Source: Paenibacillus_D sp047238105
Lineage (GTDB): Bacteria; Bacillota; Bacilli; Paenibacillales; Paenibacillaceae
Length of the DNA stretch: 64,000 bases
NCBI RefSeq assembly: GCF_047238105.1
Contig: NZ_JBDFMD010000001.1
Coordinates: 3,472,001-3,536,000 of the forward strand
Direction: 5' to 3'
Below, one piece after another: positions 29,322 to 38,435 of the stretch; position 1 is the first letter of the stretch; each line of letters starts with the position of its first letter. The position numbers and the translations under genes are program-made. Under the pieces are notes generated by a model. The model saw only the letters and a program-made list of their open reading frames with translations. It made no database searches and was not told the origin of the DNA.

Positions 29322-30248
29322 TTGCAGCAAATCCGAAATGGCGTATGGCCGACGATGATTACGCCGTTCGCCGAGACGGGCGAGATTGATTATCCTGCAG
29401 TGCAGCGGCTTCTGGAGTTTTATGATAGGCGCGGGGCGGCCGGCGTGTTCGCGGTCTGCCAATCCAGCGAGATGTTCCGTCTTGAGCTGGAGGAGCGAGC
29501 GGCGCTCGTGCGCTTCATTGTCGAGCACGCCCCGGAAGGCATGCAGGTGGTCGTATCGGGCCATATTGCCGACACGCTGGAGCAACAGGTGCGCGAGGCC
29601 GAGGCGATCATGTGCGAGGGCGTGAGTGCGTACGTCATCCTGCCCAATCGCTTCGCTGCGGAGGACGAGGACGACGAGCGGCTGATTGCGAATATGGAAG
29701 CGTTTTTAGAGGCTTTTCCATCCGTTCCGCTCGGCCTCTACGAGTGTCCGTATCCCTACAAGCGGGTACTGACGCCGCGGGTGCTGCAGGCGTGCATGGC
29801 GTCGGGGCGCTTCTTGTTCCTCAAGGATACTTGCTCCGAGCTCGGCCAGATGAGCGAAAAGCTGCGGCTGCTCGAAGGCTCCGGGATCAAGCTGTATAAC
29901 GCCAACAGCGCCACGTTGCTGGAGAGCCTGCGGCTCGGAGCGTCAGGCTATAGCGGCGTCATGGCCAACTTTCATCCGGAGCTGTACGACTGGCTATGCC
30001 GCCAATATCACGACGAACCGAAGGAGGCGGAGCGGCTGCAGCAGTTCCTTGGCGTATGCTCGTTGGCTGAGTACCAGTACTATCCGGTCAACGCCAAGTA
30101 CAGTTTGGCGCTGCAGGAGGTGCCGCTGGGGCTCAGCAGCCGCGTCCTCGATGCGGACGGCTTCGCGGCGTCGAAGCAATTGGAGATCCGTCAACTGGTC
30201 GAGCTGGCGACGCGAATGCGGCAGTCGCTGCGCATCACGGTGACGTAA
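29322..30248 (+). CDS. DapA/N-acetylneuraminate-lyase family aldolase or dehydratase
   Basis: The 308-residue (beta/alpha)8 protein starts at TTG 29322, seven bases after an AGAGGTGA site; the ATG at 29318 is out of frame. The Schiff-base lysine is Lys168 in FLFLKDTCS, and Tyr140 in GLYECP is at the usual catalytic-tyrosine position. The family cleaves or dehydrates 2-keto acids such as sialic acid, KDG or related sugar acids; true DapA is unlikely given the context. It heads an operon with a carbohydrate ABC importer and an Asp-box protein, under IclR control. The likely role is a catabolic step for an imported acidic sugar; the exact substrate is unknown. Confidence 0.85.
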   Translation: MQQIRNGVWPTMITPFAETGEIDYPAVQRLLEFYDRRGAAGVFAVCQSSEMFRLELEERAALVRFIVEHAPEGMQVVVSGHIADTLEQQVREAEAIMCEGVSAYVILPNRFAAEDEDDERLIANMEAFLEAFPSVPLGLYECPYPYKRVLTPRVLQACMASGRFLFLKDTCSELGQMSEKLRLLEGSGIKLYNANSATLLESLRLGASGYSGVMANFHPELYDWLCRQYHDEPKEAERLQQFLGVCSLAEYQYYPVNAKYSLALQEVPLGLSSRVLDADGFAASKQLEIRQLVELATRMRQSLRITVT

Positions 30249-30282
30249 CGCGCTAGGCACAAGACAAAGGGAGGTTACGCAA

Positions 30283-31926
30283 ATGATTGGAAAACGTATG
30301 CGCTTCATCGGTGGAGTCGCACTGTCGCTGGTGCTGGTGGCCGGTATCGGCGCGGGCTGCTCGAACAATGCGGGCGAGGCACAGCCGGCAGCGGAGAGCG
30401 GGGAAAACACGTCCGGACTACCGGACGGTGGCATGACTAATCTCGAAGGCTACCCGATTACGAAGGAGCCAATCACGATCACGGCTGCCGTCACCTACGG
30501 CTCGCTGCGTCCGGAGATGGATACGACGGCGATCTGGGATTATGTCGAGGAGAAGACGAACATCCGGGTGGAGGTCGAGATCGTCAAAGACAAGGATAAG
30601 GCGGACCTGATGTTCGCGAGCGGGGACTTCCCGGATCTGATCATGAATGTGGGCATCAATCCGAATCAGATGGCCAACGCCGTCGAGGGCGGCAGCTTCG
30701 TGGAGATGAAGCCGCTGCTGGAGGAATACGCGCCGACTTGGAACAAGTTTATGGAGGATAATCCGCTCGTCTATAACGGCTCGCTCGCCACCAACGGCAA
30801 GCTGTACAGCCTGCCGTACATCGATTTTGCGCCATTTGACCGCGATCTGCGCGACCAATGGATTATCATGGGCAACTGGCTGGAAGAGCTGAACCTGCCG
30901 GTACCGCAGACGACGGAGGAATTCAAGGAAGCGCTCATCGCCATCAAGGCCAATGCGGGCAAAGGCTCGATTCCTGAGGATGTCATTCCGTATTACATCT
31001 ACTTCGACAACTACGTCGGCGGCCAGTTCGATATCTACGGCAGCTTCGGCGTCTATGTCACCGACCCGGACTATGTCGTCGTCGAGGACGGTGTCGTCAA
31101 GGACCAGTCGACCAATCCGGCGATCAAGGAGCCGCTCAAGTATCTGCGCGGCCTGTATGCGGAAGGGTTGATTCCGCCAGAGGTCTTTACCGACGACTTT
31201 ACGACGTACGCCTCCAAGATCAGCTCCAATCCGCCGATCGTCGCAGCCTATCACTCCTATGCCAACCGGCAGCCGGAGATCGGCGTGCCGATGGGGCCGC
31301 TGGATAGCGGCAACGGCCAAGAGCCGCTGCTGCGCAGTCAGGCGTACATGCCCGGGCCGGCCCATACCGCGATCATCACCTCGAACAACAAGTATCCGGT
31401 CGCTACGGTCCGGTTGCTGGAGGCGATCGCATCGGACACCGAGCTCGGCTTGACCGTCAGCCGGGGCACCAAGGGCATCGTGTGGGATACGGATGAGGAA
31501 GGCAAGGCGCACCAGATCTTCTGGGAGGAGTCGCCGGAGCAGATGGCCGCCAATGCGGGCGAGCTCGGCCTGCACAACTCGTTCGTGGCGCTCAAGGACC
31601 AGCGCTTCTACGACGAGATCTGGAAGGAGCTCTCCTATGATGTGGAGAATTCTCGAGGCTGGGCGTATCAGAACGTGTACAAGGACGTGGTCCTGCCCAA
31701 TGAGATGGTCTACGTGCAGGGCGCGCTCGGTCAGGACGATATCAACATGCTGAATCAGTACAAGACCGATCTGACGAATTACCGTAAGGCGATGTTCGCC
31801 GACTTCATCACAGGCAACCAGGATATCGACGCCTCCTGGGACACCTATGTGGCCCATATGAAGCAGCTCGGGCTGGATGCCTTCATCGAGCTGAAGCAAA
31901 AAGCGTACGATGTCATCGCCAAGTAA
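30283..31926 (+). CDS. Extracellular carbohydrate-binding lipoprotein (LipO/LplA-type)
   Basis: This 547-residue protein has a lipoprotein signal with lipobox GIGAGC, Cys26 being the lipidation site, then a low-complexity linker. The mature part is a class of large solute-binding proteins that work with LplB/YtcP permeases (TTAIWDYVEEKTNIRVEVE, then SGDFPDLIMN). AAAGGGAGG precedes the ATG. It captures an oligosaccharide outside the membrane and passes it to the two permeases downstream. No ATPase gene is present, which is normal for this group, whose members share an MsmX-type ATPase encoded elsewhere. Confidence 0.92.
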   Translation: MIGKRMRFIGGVALSLVLVAGIGAGCSNNAGEAQPAAESGENTSGLPDGGMTNLEGYPITKEPITITAAVTYGSLRPEMDTTAIWDYVEEKTNIRVEVEIVKDKDKADLMFASGDFPDLIMNVGINPNQMANAVEGGSFVEMKPLLEEYAPTWNKFMEDNPLVYNGSLATNGKLYSLPYIDFAPFDRDLRDQWIIMGNWLEELNLPVPQTTEEFKEALIAIKANAGKGSIPEDVIPYYIYFDNYVGGQFDIYGSFGVYVTDPDYVVVEDGVVKDQSTNPAIKEPLKYLRGLYAEGLIPPEVFTDDFTTYASKISSNPPIVAAYHSYANRQPEIGVPMGPLDSGNGQEPLLRSQAYMPGPAHTAIITSNNKYPVATVRLLEAIASDTELGLTVSRGTKGIVWDTDEEGKAHQIFWEESPEQMAANAGELGLHNSFVALKDQRFYDEIWKELSYDVENSRGWAYQNVYKDVVLPNEMVYVQGALGQDDINMLNQYKTDLTNYRKAMFADFITGNQDIDASWDTYVAHMKQLGLDAFIELKQKAYDVIAK

Positions 31927-31947
31927 CGCGAGAGGAGGGGGAGAAGC

Positions 31948-32901
31948 GTGGACAGAGCCCATCGTACCGAACCGACGGTCAAAAAGCAAAACAAATCCCT
32001 CGGGTTCCGCATCTGGAAAAGCCGCGAGCTGTATCTGTTCCTGCTGCCCGCCGTCGCTTTGGTTATCGTGTTCAACTATTTTCCGATGTACGGCATCACG
32101 GTGGCCTTCAAGGATTTCAAGCCGCATCTGGGCATCATGGGCAGTCCGTGGGCCGGCCTGAAGTATTTCGACCGCTTTTTCGACATGCCGATGTTCAGCG
32201 TCATTCTCAAAAATACGCTTCTGCTCAGCTTTTATATGCTGATTGCATCGTTTCCGCTGCCGATCATTCTGGCGCTGGCGCTCAACAGCACGCCGAGTCA
32301 ACGGCTCAAAAAAATCGTGCAGACGATCACTTATGCGCCTCATTTCATCTCCATTGTCATCATCGTCGGCATGCTCAACATCTTCTTCTCGCCTTCGATG
32401 GGCATCGTGCGCAATCTGCTCGCCGGACTGGGGCTGATGGACGGCAATCTCGACGTGCTGATGAATGCGTCCAGCTTCCCGCATCTGTATGTGTGGAGCG
32501 GTGTGTGGCAGACGCTGGGGTGGAGCAGCATTATCTACCTCGGTGCGCTCAGCGCGGTAGACCCGGCCTTGCACGAATCGGCGGTCATCGACGGGGCGAG
32601 CAAGTTCCAGCGTGTCTTCCGCATCGATCTGCCGCTCATTCTGCCGACGATCGTCATTCTGCTCATCCTGGAATCGGGCACGATCATGAATATCGGCTTC
32701 GAGAAGGTGTTCCTGATGCAGAATGCGTTCAACCTGAGCGCAAGCGAGGTCATCAATACGTACGTGTACAAGGTCGGCATACGGGAAGCGCAGTACAGCC
32801 TTTCCTCCGCGATCGGCCTGTTCAATTCGGGCATCAATTTCATTCTGATCCTGCTGGTGAATCAGGTCAGCCGGCGGCTCGGTCAGGAATCGCTATGGTA
32901 A
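31948..32901 (+). CDS. Sugar ABC transporter permease (LplB-type)
   Basis: The 317-residue protein starts at GTG 31948 after GGAGGGG. It has six predicted membrane segments, beginning with LYLFLLPAVALVIVFNYFPM. The cytoplasmic ATPase-contact EAA-like loop reads ESAVIDGASKFQRVFRIDLP. It pairs with the second permease 15 bases downstream to form the membrane channel for the substrate captured by the 30283 lipoprotein. Confidence 0.92.
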   Translation: MDRAHRTEPTVKKQNKSLGFRIWKSRELYLFLLPAVALVIVFNYFPMYGITVAFKDFKPHLGIMGSPWAGLKYFDRFFDMPMFSVILKNTLLLSFYMLIASFPLPIILALALNSTPSQRLKKIVQTITYAPHFISIVIIVGMLNIFFSPSMGIVRNLLAGLGLMDGNLDVLMNASSFPHLYVWSGVWQTLGWSSIIYLGALSAVDPALHESAVIDGASKFQRVFRIDLPLILPTIVILLILESGTIMNIGFEKVFLMQNAFNLSASEVINTYVYKVGIREAQYSLSSAIGLFNSGINFILILLVNQVSRRLGQESLW

Positions 32902-32916
32902 GGGAGGGAGTGCTGT

Positions 32917-33817
32917 ATGTCGACCGCCATCAAATCCACGTCGCGGGATCGGCTCTATGACATCATCAACACGGTAGTGCTGCTCGTACTGCTGCTCATT
33001 GTGGCCTATCCGCTGTATTTCGTCATTATTGCCTCCATAAGCGATCCAAAGCTGGTCGCCACCGGTCGCGTCCTGCTGTGGCCGCAGAACTTCAGCTTCA
33101 AAGGGTATATGGAGGTCATAAATTATTCGCCGATCTGGACGGGGTATCGAAATACACTAATCTATACGACGTTGTTCACCCTGATCTCCGTGCTGGTCAG
33201 CCTGCTGGCCGGTTACGCGCTGGCGCGCAAGCCGTTCCCTGGCAAGACGGCGATCACCGCGTTCCTGCTGTTCACGATGTTCTTCAACGGCGGTCTCATC
33301 CCGACCTACCTGCTGATGCGAGAGATCGGGCTGTACGGCAATCCCGCGATCATCGTGCTGCTGGGCGCGGTCAATGTGACCAATATCATCATCAGTCGCA
33401 CGTTCATCAGGTCGTCGATTCCCGAAGAACTGTTCGAAGCGGCCTCGATCGATGGCTGCTCGCACTTCTCGTTTTTCTTCCGGATCGTCATGCCGGTGTC
33501 GCAGGCGCTGATCGCGGTGTTGGTGCTCTTCGCCGCGGTCAGCCTGGAACTCCTGGTTCAACGCGATGATCTATCTGAACAAGGAGGCGCATATGCCGCT
33601 GCAGATGGTGCTGCGCGATCTGATCGTCAGCCAGTCCGCGCTCAGCACTGCCAGCAATACGGACAGTATGGGCGGCGACGCGGCGGCGCAGATCTATCTC
33701 GTGGAGTCGATGCGGTACGCAGTCATTATCGTCTCGACGCTGCCGATCATGTGCTTCTATCCGTTCGTGCAGAAGTACTTCGTCAAGGGCGTCATGATCG
33801 GCTCGGTCAAAGGGTAG
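32917..33817 (+). CDS. Sugar ABC transporter permease (YtcP/LplC-type), frame broken at 33544
   Basis: From the ATG at 32917 the family sequence runs to VLVLFAAVS, then the frame derails. Removing one C from the CC at 33543-33544 restores SWNSWFNAMIYLNKEAHMPL, a family hallmark, and the frame then continues to TAG at 33815-33817 (VQKYFVKGVMIGSVKG, the usual C-terminus). The EAA loop FEAASIDGCSHFSFFFRIVMP is intact. So this is a complete permease gene apart from one surplus base: either a sequencing insertion or a recent null mutation. If real, the importer would be inactive. Confidence 0.85.
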
Positions 33818-33839
33818 AAATTAGGGAGGTTATCTTCAT

Positions 33840-35255
33840 ATGAGAGGTCAATCGGCTTGGCACTATCGTCCGTACAGCCCGCTCGACCGGATCAGCAGCC
33901 GTACGCTGCCTTATATCTGCCGGCTGGCGCCTGGCGAGCGGGAGCTCGCGCTGGAATGGTTTGACAAGGGTAGCAACGGCACATATGCGCATGCGCTGTA
34001 CTACCGCCTGCGCGGGGCCGACGCGCCGTATGCGCGTCTCGAGCTGAAGGGGGCGGAAGCGGTCCTGCATGGGCTCGAGCCGCAGCGCGACTACGAGCTG
34101 TACGTCGAGCGGCTGGACGGCAGCGGGCGCAGCGCGGTCCGGCTCGCCCGCACCGGCGCCGCCGTCGGCGCGGTCATCAATTACTTGCACCCGGAGGACG
34201 AGATCTACGCCTTCTCCGGCCGCAGTCTGTGCAGCCCTTCGCTCGTGCGGCTGCCGGGCGGTGCGCTGCTCGCGGCGATGGACGTCTTCGCTGGCGGTGC
34301 GCCGCAGAATCTGACGCTGCTCTACCGCTCCGACGACGACGGCGCGAGCTGGCGCTACGTCACCGAGCTGTTCCCGTGCTTTTGGGGTAAGCTGTTCGTC
34401 TGGAAGGATACGTTGTATATGCTGGCGCATGCGACGGAATACGGCGATCTGATGATCGGCGCTTCGCATGACGAAGGTCTGACATGGAGCACGCCAGTCA
34501 CGATCCTGCCAGGAGCGGGCTCCAAGGTCGATCGCGGCCCGCACAAGGCACCGATGCCGGTGATCGCGGCGGGCGGCCGGCTGCATACGGCGATCGACTA
34601 TGGCTCGTGGTCGACCGGCGGGCATGCGAATGGGCTGCTGTCCATCGACGGCGAGGCCGATCTGCTGGTCGCGGACAATTGGCGCTGCACGACATTCCTG
34701 GCTTACGATCCAGGCTGGGAGGGGGCGGTAGCCGGCAAGTGCGGCGGCGGCCTAGAGGGCAACGCGGTCGTCGGGGTCGACGGCGCGCTGTACAATGTGC
34801 TGCGCTATCAGATGAACGGATGCGAGCCCGCCTACGGCAAGGCGCTGGTGCTGCGCGGCGATCTGGACGAGCCGGAAGCGCCCTTGCGCTTTCACGGCAT
34901 CGTTGACTTCAACGGCGGCAGCAACTCCAAGTTCGATCTGCTCTACGACGCGCCGTCGGACGCTTATTGGTCGATCGTCAGCGAAGTGGTGGACGAGGCA
35001 ACGCCGAATCAGCGTAATGTGCTGTCGCTGGCCGTCTCGCGCGATCTGCAGCGCTTCGAGATCGTGAAGCGGCTGCTCGATTATCGCGAGGAGGATCCGC
35101 GCCAGGTCGGATTCCAGTACGTCAGCTTCCTGATCGACGGCGCCGATATTCTGTACCAGTGCCGCACGGCGATGAACGGCGCCCGTAATTTTCACGATGC
35201 GAATTATGCGACGTTTCACCGGATTGCGGACTTCCGCCGCTACGTTCCCCGGTAG
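33840..35255 (+). CDS. Cytoplasmic Asp-box (sialidase-fold) protein
   Basis: This 471-residue protein has no signal peptide. Residues about 25-105 resemble a fibronectin-III-like beta domain; the rest contains two Asp-boxes, SDDDGASW at 164-171 and SHDEGLTW at 209-216, typical of six-bladed sialidase-type propellers. Sialidases usually act outside the cell, so a cytoplasmic copy after an importer suggests processing of an imported oligosaccharide. It is the last gene of the IclR locus. It could be an exo-sialidase, another Asp-box glycosidase, or a non-catalytic propeller; I cannot identify the Arg triad with certainty. Confidence 0.75.
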   Translation: MRGQSAWHYRPYSPLDRISSRTLPYICRLAPGERELALEWFDKGSNGTYAHALYYRLRGADAPYARLELKGAEAVLHGLEPQRDYELYVERLDGSGRSAVRLARTGAAVGAVINYLHPEDEIYAFSGRSLCSPSLVRLPGGALLAAMDVFAGGAPQNLTLLYRSDDDGASWRYVTELFPCFWGKLFVWKDTLYMLAHATEYGDLMIGASHDEGLTWSTPVTILPGAGSKVDRGPHKAPMPVIAAGGRLHTAIDYGSWSTGGHANGLLSIDGEADLLVADNWRCTTFLAYDPGWEGAVAGKCGGGLEGNAVVGVDGALYNVLRYQMNGCEPAYGKALVLRGDLDEPEAPLRFHGIVDFNGGSNSKFDLLYDAPSDAYWSIVSEVVDEATPNQRNVLSLAVSRDLQRFEIVKRLLDYREEDPRQVGFQYVSFLIDGADILYQCRTAMNGARNFHDANYATFHRIADFRRYVPR

Positions 35256-35605
35256 TCGAGAGCTTAGCGCAATCATTAGGTCTAGAGATAGGCTCCGTCC
35301 CTTGGTTAGGATCATTAGGACCTTCGATCGCAATAGATATATTTTCTAGACTTACAACTGCCCGCAGAGAGGTATTCGAGCATTTGATGGATGAAGCCTT
35401 GTGGCATGATGCATGGTTACCCGGTTGCACGTTTATTGTACGGGGGATTGCAGGCCGGTGAAATACAATGGTTTTGAGGTCATAACAATAAATTAAGGTG
35501 CTGCTCCGGAAGGGGGGCGGCAGGTGCGTACGCTGGCTGACCGCGAAGAAGACCCCAAGCGCCCGGATGAGGGGGGCTTGGGGTCTTGACTGGTCAAGCT
35601 GTGTA
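35256..35605. other. Intergenic region between convergent genes
   Basis: About 350 bases between the Asp-box gene and the convergent SDR gene. The only clear element is the terminator hairpin at 35549-35587. I see no gene in the rest. Confidence 0.6.
35549..35587. terminator. Bidirectional terminator between Asp-box and SDR genes
   Basis: AAGACCCCAAGC at 35549-35560 pairs exactly with GCTTGGGGTCTT at 35576-35587. It can serve both converging genes. Confidence 0.8.
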
Positions 35606-36382
35606 TCAAACACAAGTGAACGCGCCGTCGATGATAAAGTCTCCGCCTGTCGCAAAGGAGCTGGCATCCCCGGCCAGATAGACGGCAATCGCCTGGAGCT
35701 CGTCCGGGCGTCCCATGCGGCGCATGGGCGACATGGCGTTCCACTGCTCGATGAGCGACGTCAGCGCGGGGGAGTTCAGGATCAATTCGGTACCGATATA
35801 GCCCGGGCTTATGCTATTCACGCGGATGCCCTGCTCGGCCCATTCCACAGCAAGCGACTTCGTCAGCTGGATCACGCCCGCTTTGGAGGCATTGTACGAG
35901 CACTGCGGCTGCGGGATGTTGACGATATGGGCCGACATGGAGGCGGTGGTGATGATCGAACCGCCGTGCCCCTGCTTCAGCATCTGCTTCCCGGCGGCCT
36001 GGGCAGTAAGAAATACGCCGCTGAGATTGATATCGATGACTTTGCTCCATTGCTCATAGGTCATCTCCGACGCGGGGGCGTTGATGCAGATCCCGGCGTT
36101 GCAGAACGCGATATCCAACTTCCCGAACGACGCTATAATCTCTTCCATCATCGCGCCCACGTCGGCGGGGCTGGTGACGTCCGTCTTCACCGCGATTGCC
36201 TGCCGGCCCAATACCCGCAGCTCCTCCGCTGTCCGCTGAGCTTCTTCTATATCCAGATCGACGATCGCCACATCGGCTCCAGCTTCCGCCAGCGCAGTGG
36301 CAATACTTTTACCGATGCCTCTCGCACCGCCGGTCACGAACGCCGCTTTGCCGTCCAGTCTCATTTTCTCCAGAATTCCCAT
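35606..36382 (-). CDS. Classical SDR-family oxidoreductase
   Basis: I start at ATG 36382 (MGILEKMRLDGKAAFVTGG), after GAGGAG; the frame is open 14 codons further. The 258-residue protein has TGGARGIG, the NAG motif (CNAGICINAP) and the catalytic YNASK. It resembles polyol or sugar-acid dehydrogenases of the SDR family (gluconate or arabinitol type), though that is a loose match. It converges on the carbohydrate locus and is divergent from a TetR gene, so it may be the TetR target rather than a member of the lyase operon. Confidence 0.85.
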   Translation of the reverse strand: MGILEKMRLDGKAAFVTGGARGIGKSIATALAEAGADVAIVDLDIEEAQRTAEELRVLGRQAIAVKTDVTSPADVGAMMEEIIASFGKLDIAFCNAGICINAPASEMTYEQWSKVIDINLSGVFLTAQAAGKQMLKQGHGGSIITTASMSAHIVNIPQPQCSYNASKAGVIQLTKSLAVEWAEQGIRVNSISPGYIGTELILNSPALTSLIEQWNAMSPMRRMGRPDELQAIAVYLAGDASSFATGGDFIIDGAFTCV

Positions 36383-36465
36383 ATCTACTCCTCGCTTTCG
36401 GCCGCTAGTTGAATTCGCTTTCAACCGTCATTATACCTCAAAATCGGCGTTGTCCGAAAATAAAC

Positions 36466-36528
36466 TTGACTGTTCGACCGAACAGTCGTATTATAAAGAC
36501 ATTCAATACTGGCTGTTCGAACAAACAG
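36466..36528 (+). promoter_or_regulatory. TetR-controlled promoter with two palindromic operators
   Basis: TTGACT (36466-36471), 17 bases, TATTAT (36489-36494). The spacer and -35 box hold the perfect palindrome GACTGTTCGACCGAACAGTC (36468-36487). A second, imperfect copy CTGTTCGAACAAACAG lies at 36513-36528. This is a classic self-repressing TetR layout. Confidence 0.8.
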
Positions 36529-36546
36529 TATAAGGGGTGCAGTGAG

Positions 36547-37176
36547 ATGACGGACACAAAGTCCCCACATCAGGATGAACGCAAGCAGGCCATTATGCAG
36601 GCGGCTTTCACATTATTCGGCCAAGTGGGGTATCCTAAAGCGACAATGAAGGAGATCGCAGCCCGAGCGGGGGTGGCTCAAGGACTGATCGGCTACCACT
36701 TCGGCACTAAGGAGACGCTGCTGGTCGAGGTGGTGAGGGAGTGGATGATCAACCGGGGGATGAAGGCCGCTTTTTCCAAGATTGATCAACAGGCGACGCC
36801 GGAGGCGATGCTGGCCCAAGGCCTGCTCCATGTCGTAGAGTTCCGCAAGGCGAACCCTGAGTGGTTCGCACTGCTCATCAGCCTGTGGACGGAGAGCGTA
36901 GTGAGCGAGAAGCTGGCGGGGGAGCTGCTGGCGATCTACAAGGAGATGAAGCTGGGGATTGTGGCGATCCTGGACCGGCTGGAGCTGCCGCTCAGCAGCG
37001 AGGAGAAGTCAAGCCTGGCGGGATTGCTGCAGGCGGTGTTTGACGGACTGACGCTGCAGGCGCCGACGCTGCTGTGCCCGGAGCCGCTCTCGCATGAGCA
37101 GGTGTCACGCGGCATCGGATGGATGCTGGGAGGGATTCGGGCGGCAGCCCGGGAGAAGGGAGACGATTCGCGATGA
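36547..37176 (+). CDS. TetR-family transcriptional regulator
   Basis: The start is ATG 36547 (MTDTKSPHQDERKQAIMQAA) after AAGGGG; the open frame upstream lies in the promoter. The 209-residue protein has a TetR helix-turn-helix at about 12-58 (FGQVGYPKATMKEIAARAGVAQGLIGYHFGTK) and a C-terminal ligand domain. Its stop overlaps the start of the DUF4260 gene (ATGA). Palindromes in its promoter point to autoregulation. The divergent SDR at 35606 could share control. Confidence 0.9.
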   Translation: MTDTKSPHQDERKQAIMQAAFTLFGQVGYPKATMKEIAARAGVAQGLIGYHFGTKETLLVEVVREWMINRGMKAAFSKIDQQATPEAMLAQGLLHVVEFRKANPEWFALLISLWTESVVSEKLAGELLAIYKEMKLGIVAILDRLELPLSSEEKSSLAGLLQAVFDGLTLQAPTLLCPEPLSHEQVSRGIGWMLGGIRAAAREKGDDSR

Positions 37177-37520
37177 ACCAGAGATTGATTCAACTTGAGG
37201 GCTTGATCGTTTTGGGGCTGGCCATCTATTTTTACTTTTCCAGCGGTTACGGTTGGGCGATGTTCCTGCTGCTGCTGTTCGTGCCGGATCTGTCCATGAT
37301 CGGTTATGCCGTGAACAACAAGGTAGGCGCTTACGTGTATAATGCCGCACATACGTACACCGTCCCGCTGCTGCTTCTGCTGGTAGGTCTGCTTTTGTCC
37401 GCCGGCTGGCTGATGATGATCGGCTTCATCTGGGTGGCGCATATCGGGATGGACCGGATGCTGGGCTTCGGCCTGAAGTACGAGACGGGCTTCAAGGATA
37501 CGCATCTGCAGCGGTTATGA
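37173..37520 (+). CDS. DUF4260 family membrane protein
   Basis: This 115-residue hydrophobic protein has three to four membrane segments. Family features are LEGLIVLGLAIYFYF, VPDLSMIGYAVNNKVGAYVYNAAHTY, and GFIWVAHIGMDRMLGFGLKY. The function of DUF4260 is not known. It overlaps the TetR gene by four bases, so it is co-transcribed and probably the regulator's main target. A strong terminator follows. Confidence 0.88.
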   Translation: MNQRLIQLEGLIVLGLAIYFYFSSGYGWAMFLLLLFVPDLSMIGYAVNNKVGAYVYNAAHTYTVPLLLLLVGLLLSAGWLMMIGFIWVAHIGMDRMLGFGLKYETGFKDTHLQRL

Positions 37521-37541
37521 TGAGACGATAGAAAAGCCGCG

Positions 37542-37571
37542 AGCGGCGCAGATATTTCCCTGCGCCGCTTC
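37542..37571. terminator. Bidirectional terminator
   Basis: AGCGGCGCAG (37542-37551) pairs with CTGCGCCGCT (37560-37569) between two converging genes. Confidence 0.75.
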
Positions 37572-37574
37572 GTG

Positions 37575-38435
37575 CTACCCCTTGAACCAGTGCCGAGCTG
37601 CAAAATCTGCGAAGGAAGTTGGCGGCGTGCCTGTCATGGCCTCGACCTCTCCGGTAATCCGGTCCTCTGCGCCGGCCGCAATCCATTGATCGGCTTGGGC
37701 GAGCATATGAGCGAATGCTGCCGGCAGACCAGAGTCGATATGGATCTGCTCCAGCTCTTGGACGGACACCTGTTGATGTTGAACCGGAGACGTTCGGACG
37801 GAGCTGATGATCCGTGCGATATCCTCATAGCTTAGCGTCTCGGGCCCGGTCAGGAGGAGATCACGATTGAGCGGGAGCTCAGATAGTAGAGCGTGCGCAG
37901 CGGTGCGCGCGATGTCCCTCGCATCGATGAAGGCGACTCGACCACTGCCGGTGGCCGTGCGGATCAGATGCTCTTCGCGGATGCTATGGCTGTGGGGGTG
38001 CGCTCCGGCGAAGTTCTGCATGAACCAGCTCGGCCGGAGCACAGCCCACTCCGGGAAGAGGTCTGGCAGCGCATCGTGGATCTGGCCCAGACCGCTGTCG
38101 CCGCGTTCGATCACAGTGGCGCTGAGCAGTACGACCCGGCGGACGCCAGCGGCGCGCGCTTGCGTCAGAAACGGCATCATCACCGGTACCGAATCCAGGA
38201 CGCCGGTAGGCGGCACCAAGTACATGCGGTCTATGCCTTGCAATACCTGTTCGTATGTCGAAGGATCATGCCAGTCAAAAGTTACGGATGTGATCAGCGT
38301 TCGGTCTCCCGAGCCTGGCTGTCCGCTGCGGCTGGCTGCCCGTACCGGGACGCCTTGCTCGGACAGGATGGCGGCAAGGGCGCCGCCTGTGTTGCCTGTA
38401 GCGCCGGTGACAAGGATGTGGGGATGGCGATTCAT
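37575..38435 (-). CDS. NmrA-like NAD(P)-binding protein (QorB/azoreductase-like)
   Basis: This 286-residue Rossmann protein opens with ILVTGATGNTGG and follows the atypical SDR pattern of NmrA-like proteins: MYLVPPTGVLDSVPVMMPFLTQA, RPSWFMQNFAG, FIDARDIA. Such proteins are NAD(P)H-quinone or azo reductases or redox sensors. It overlaps the upstream SnoaL-like gene by four bases and is co-transcribed from the TetR-type promoter at 38962-38990. Confidence 0.85.
   Translation of the reverse strand: MNRHPHILVTGATGNTGGALAAILSEQGVPVRAASRSGQPGSGDRTLITSVTFDWHDPSTYEQVLQGIDRMYLVPPTGVLDSVPVMMPFLTQARAAGVRRVVLLSATVIERGDSGLGQIHDALPDLFPEWAVLRPSWFMQNFAGAHPHSHSIREEHLIRTATGSGRVAFIDARDIARTAAHALLSELPLNRDLLLTGPETLSYEDIARIISSVRTSPVQHQQVSVQELEQIHIDSGLPAAFAHMLAQADQWIAAGAEDRITGEVEAMTGTPPTSFADFAARHWFKG

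Noticed and set aside
30418..32574. 718-codon open frame on the minus strand
   Set aside because: It lies antisense to the binding-protein and permease genes, which have clear families, ribosome sites and operon spacing. Its composition (many Arg, His, Asp) is typical of a GC-rich shadow frame.
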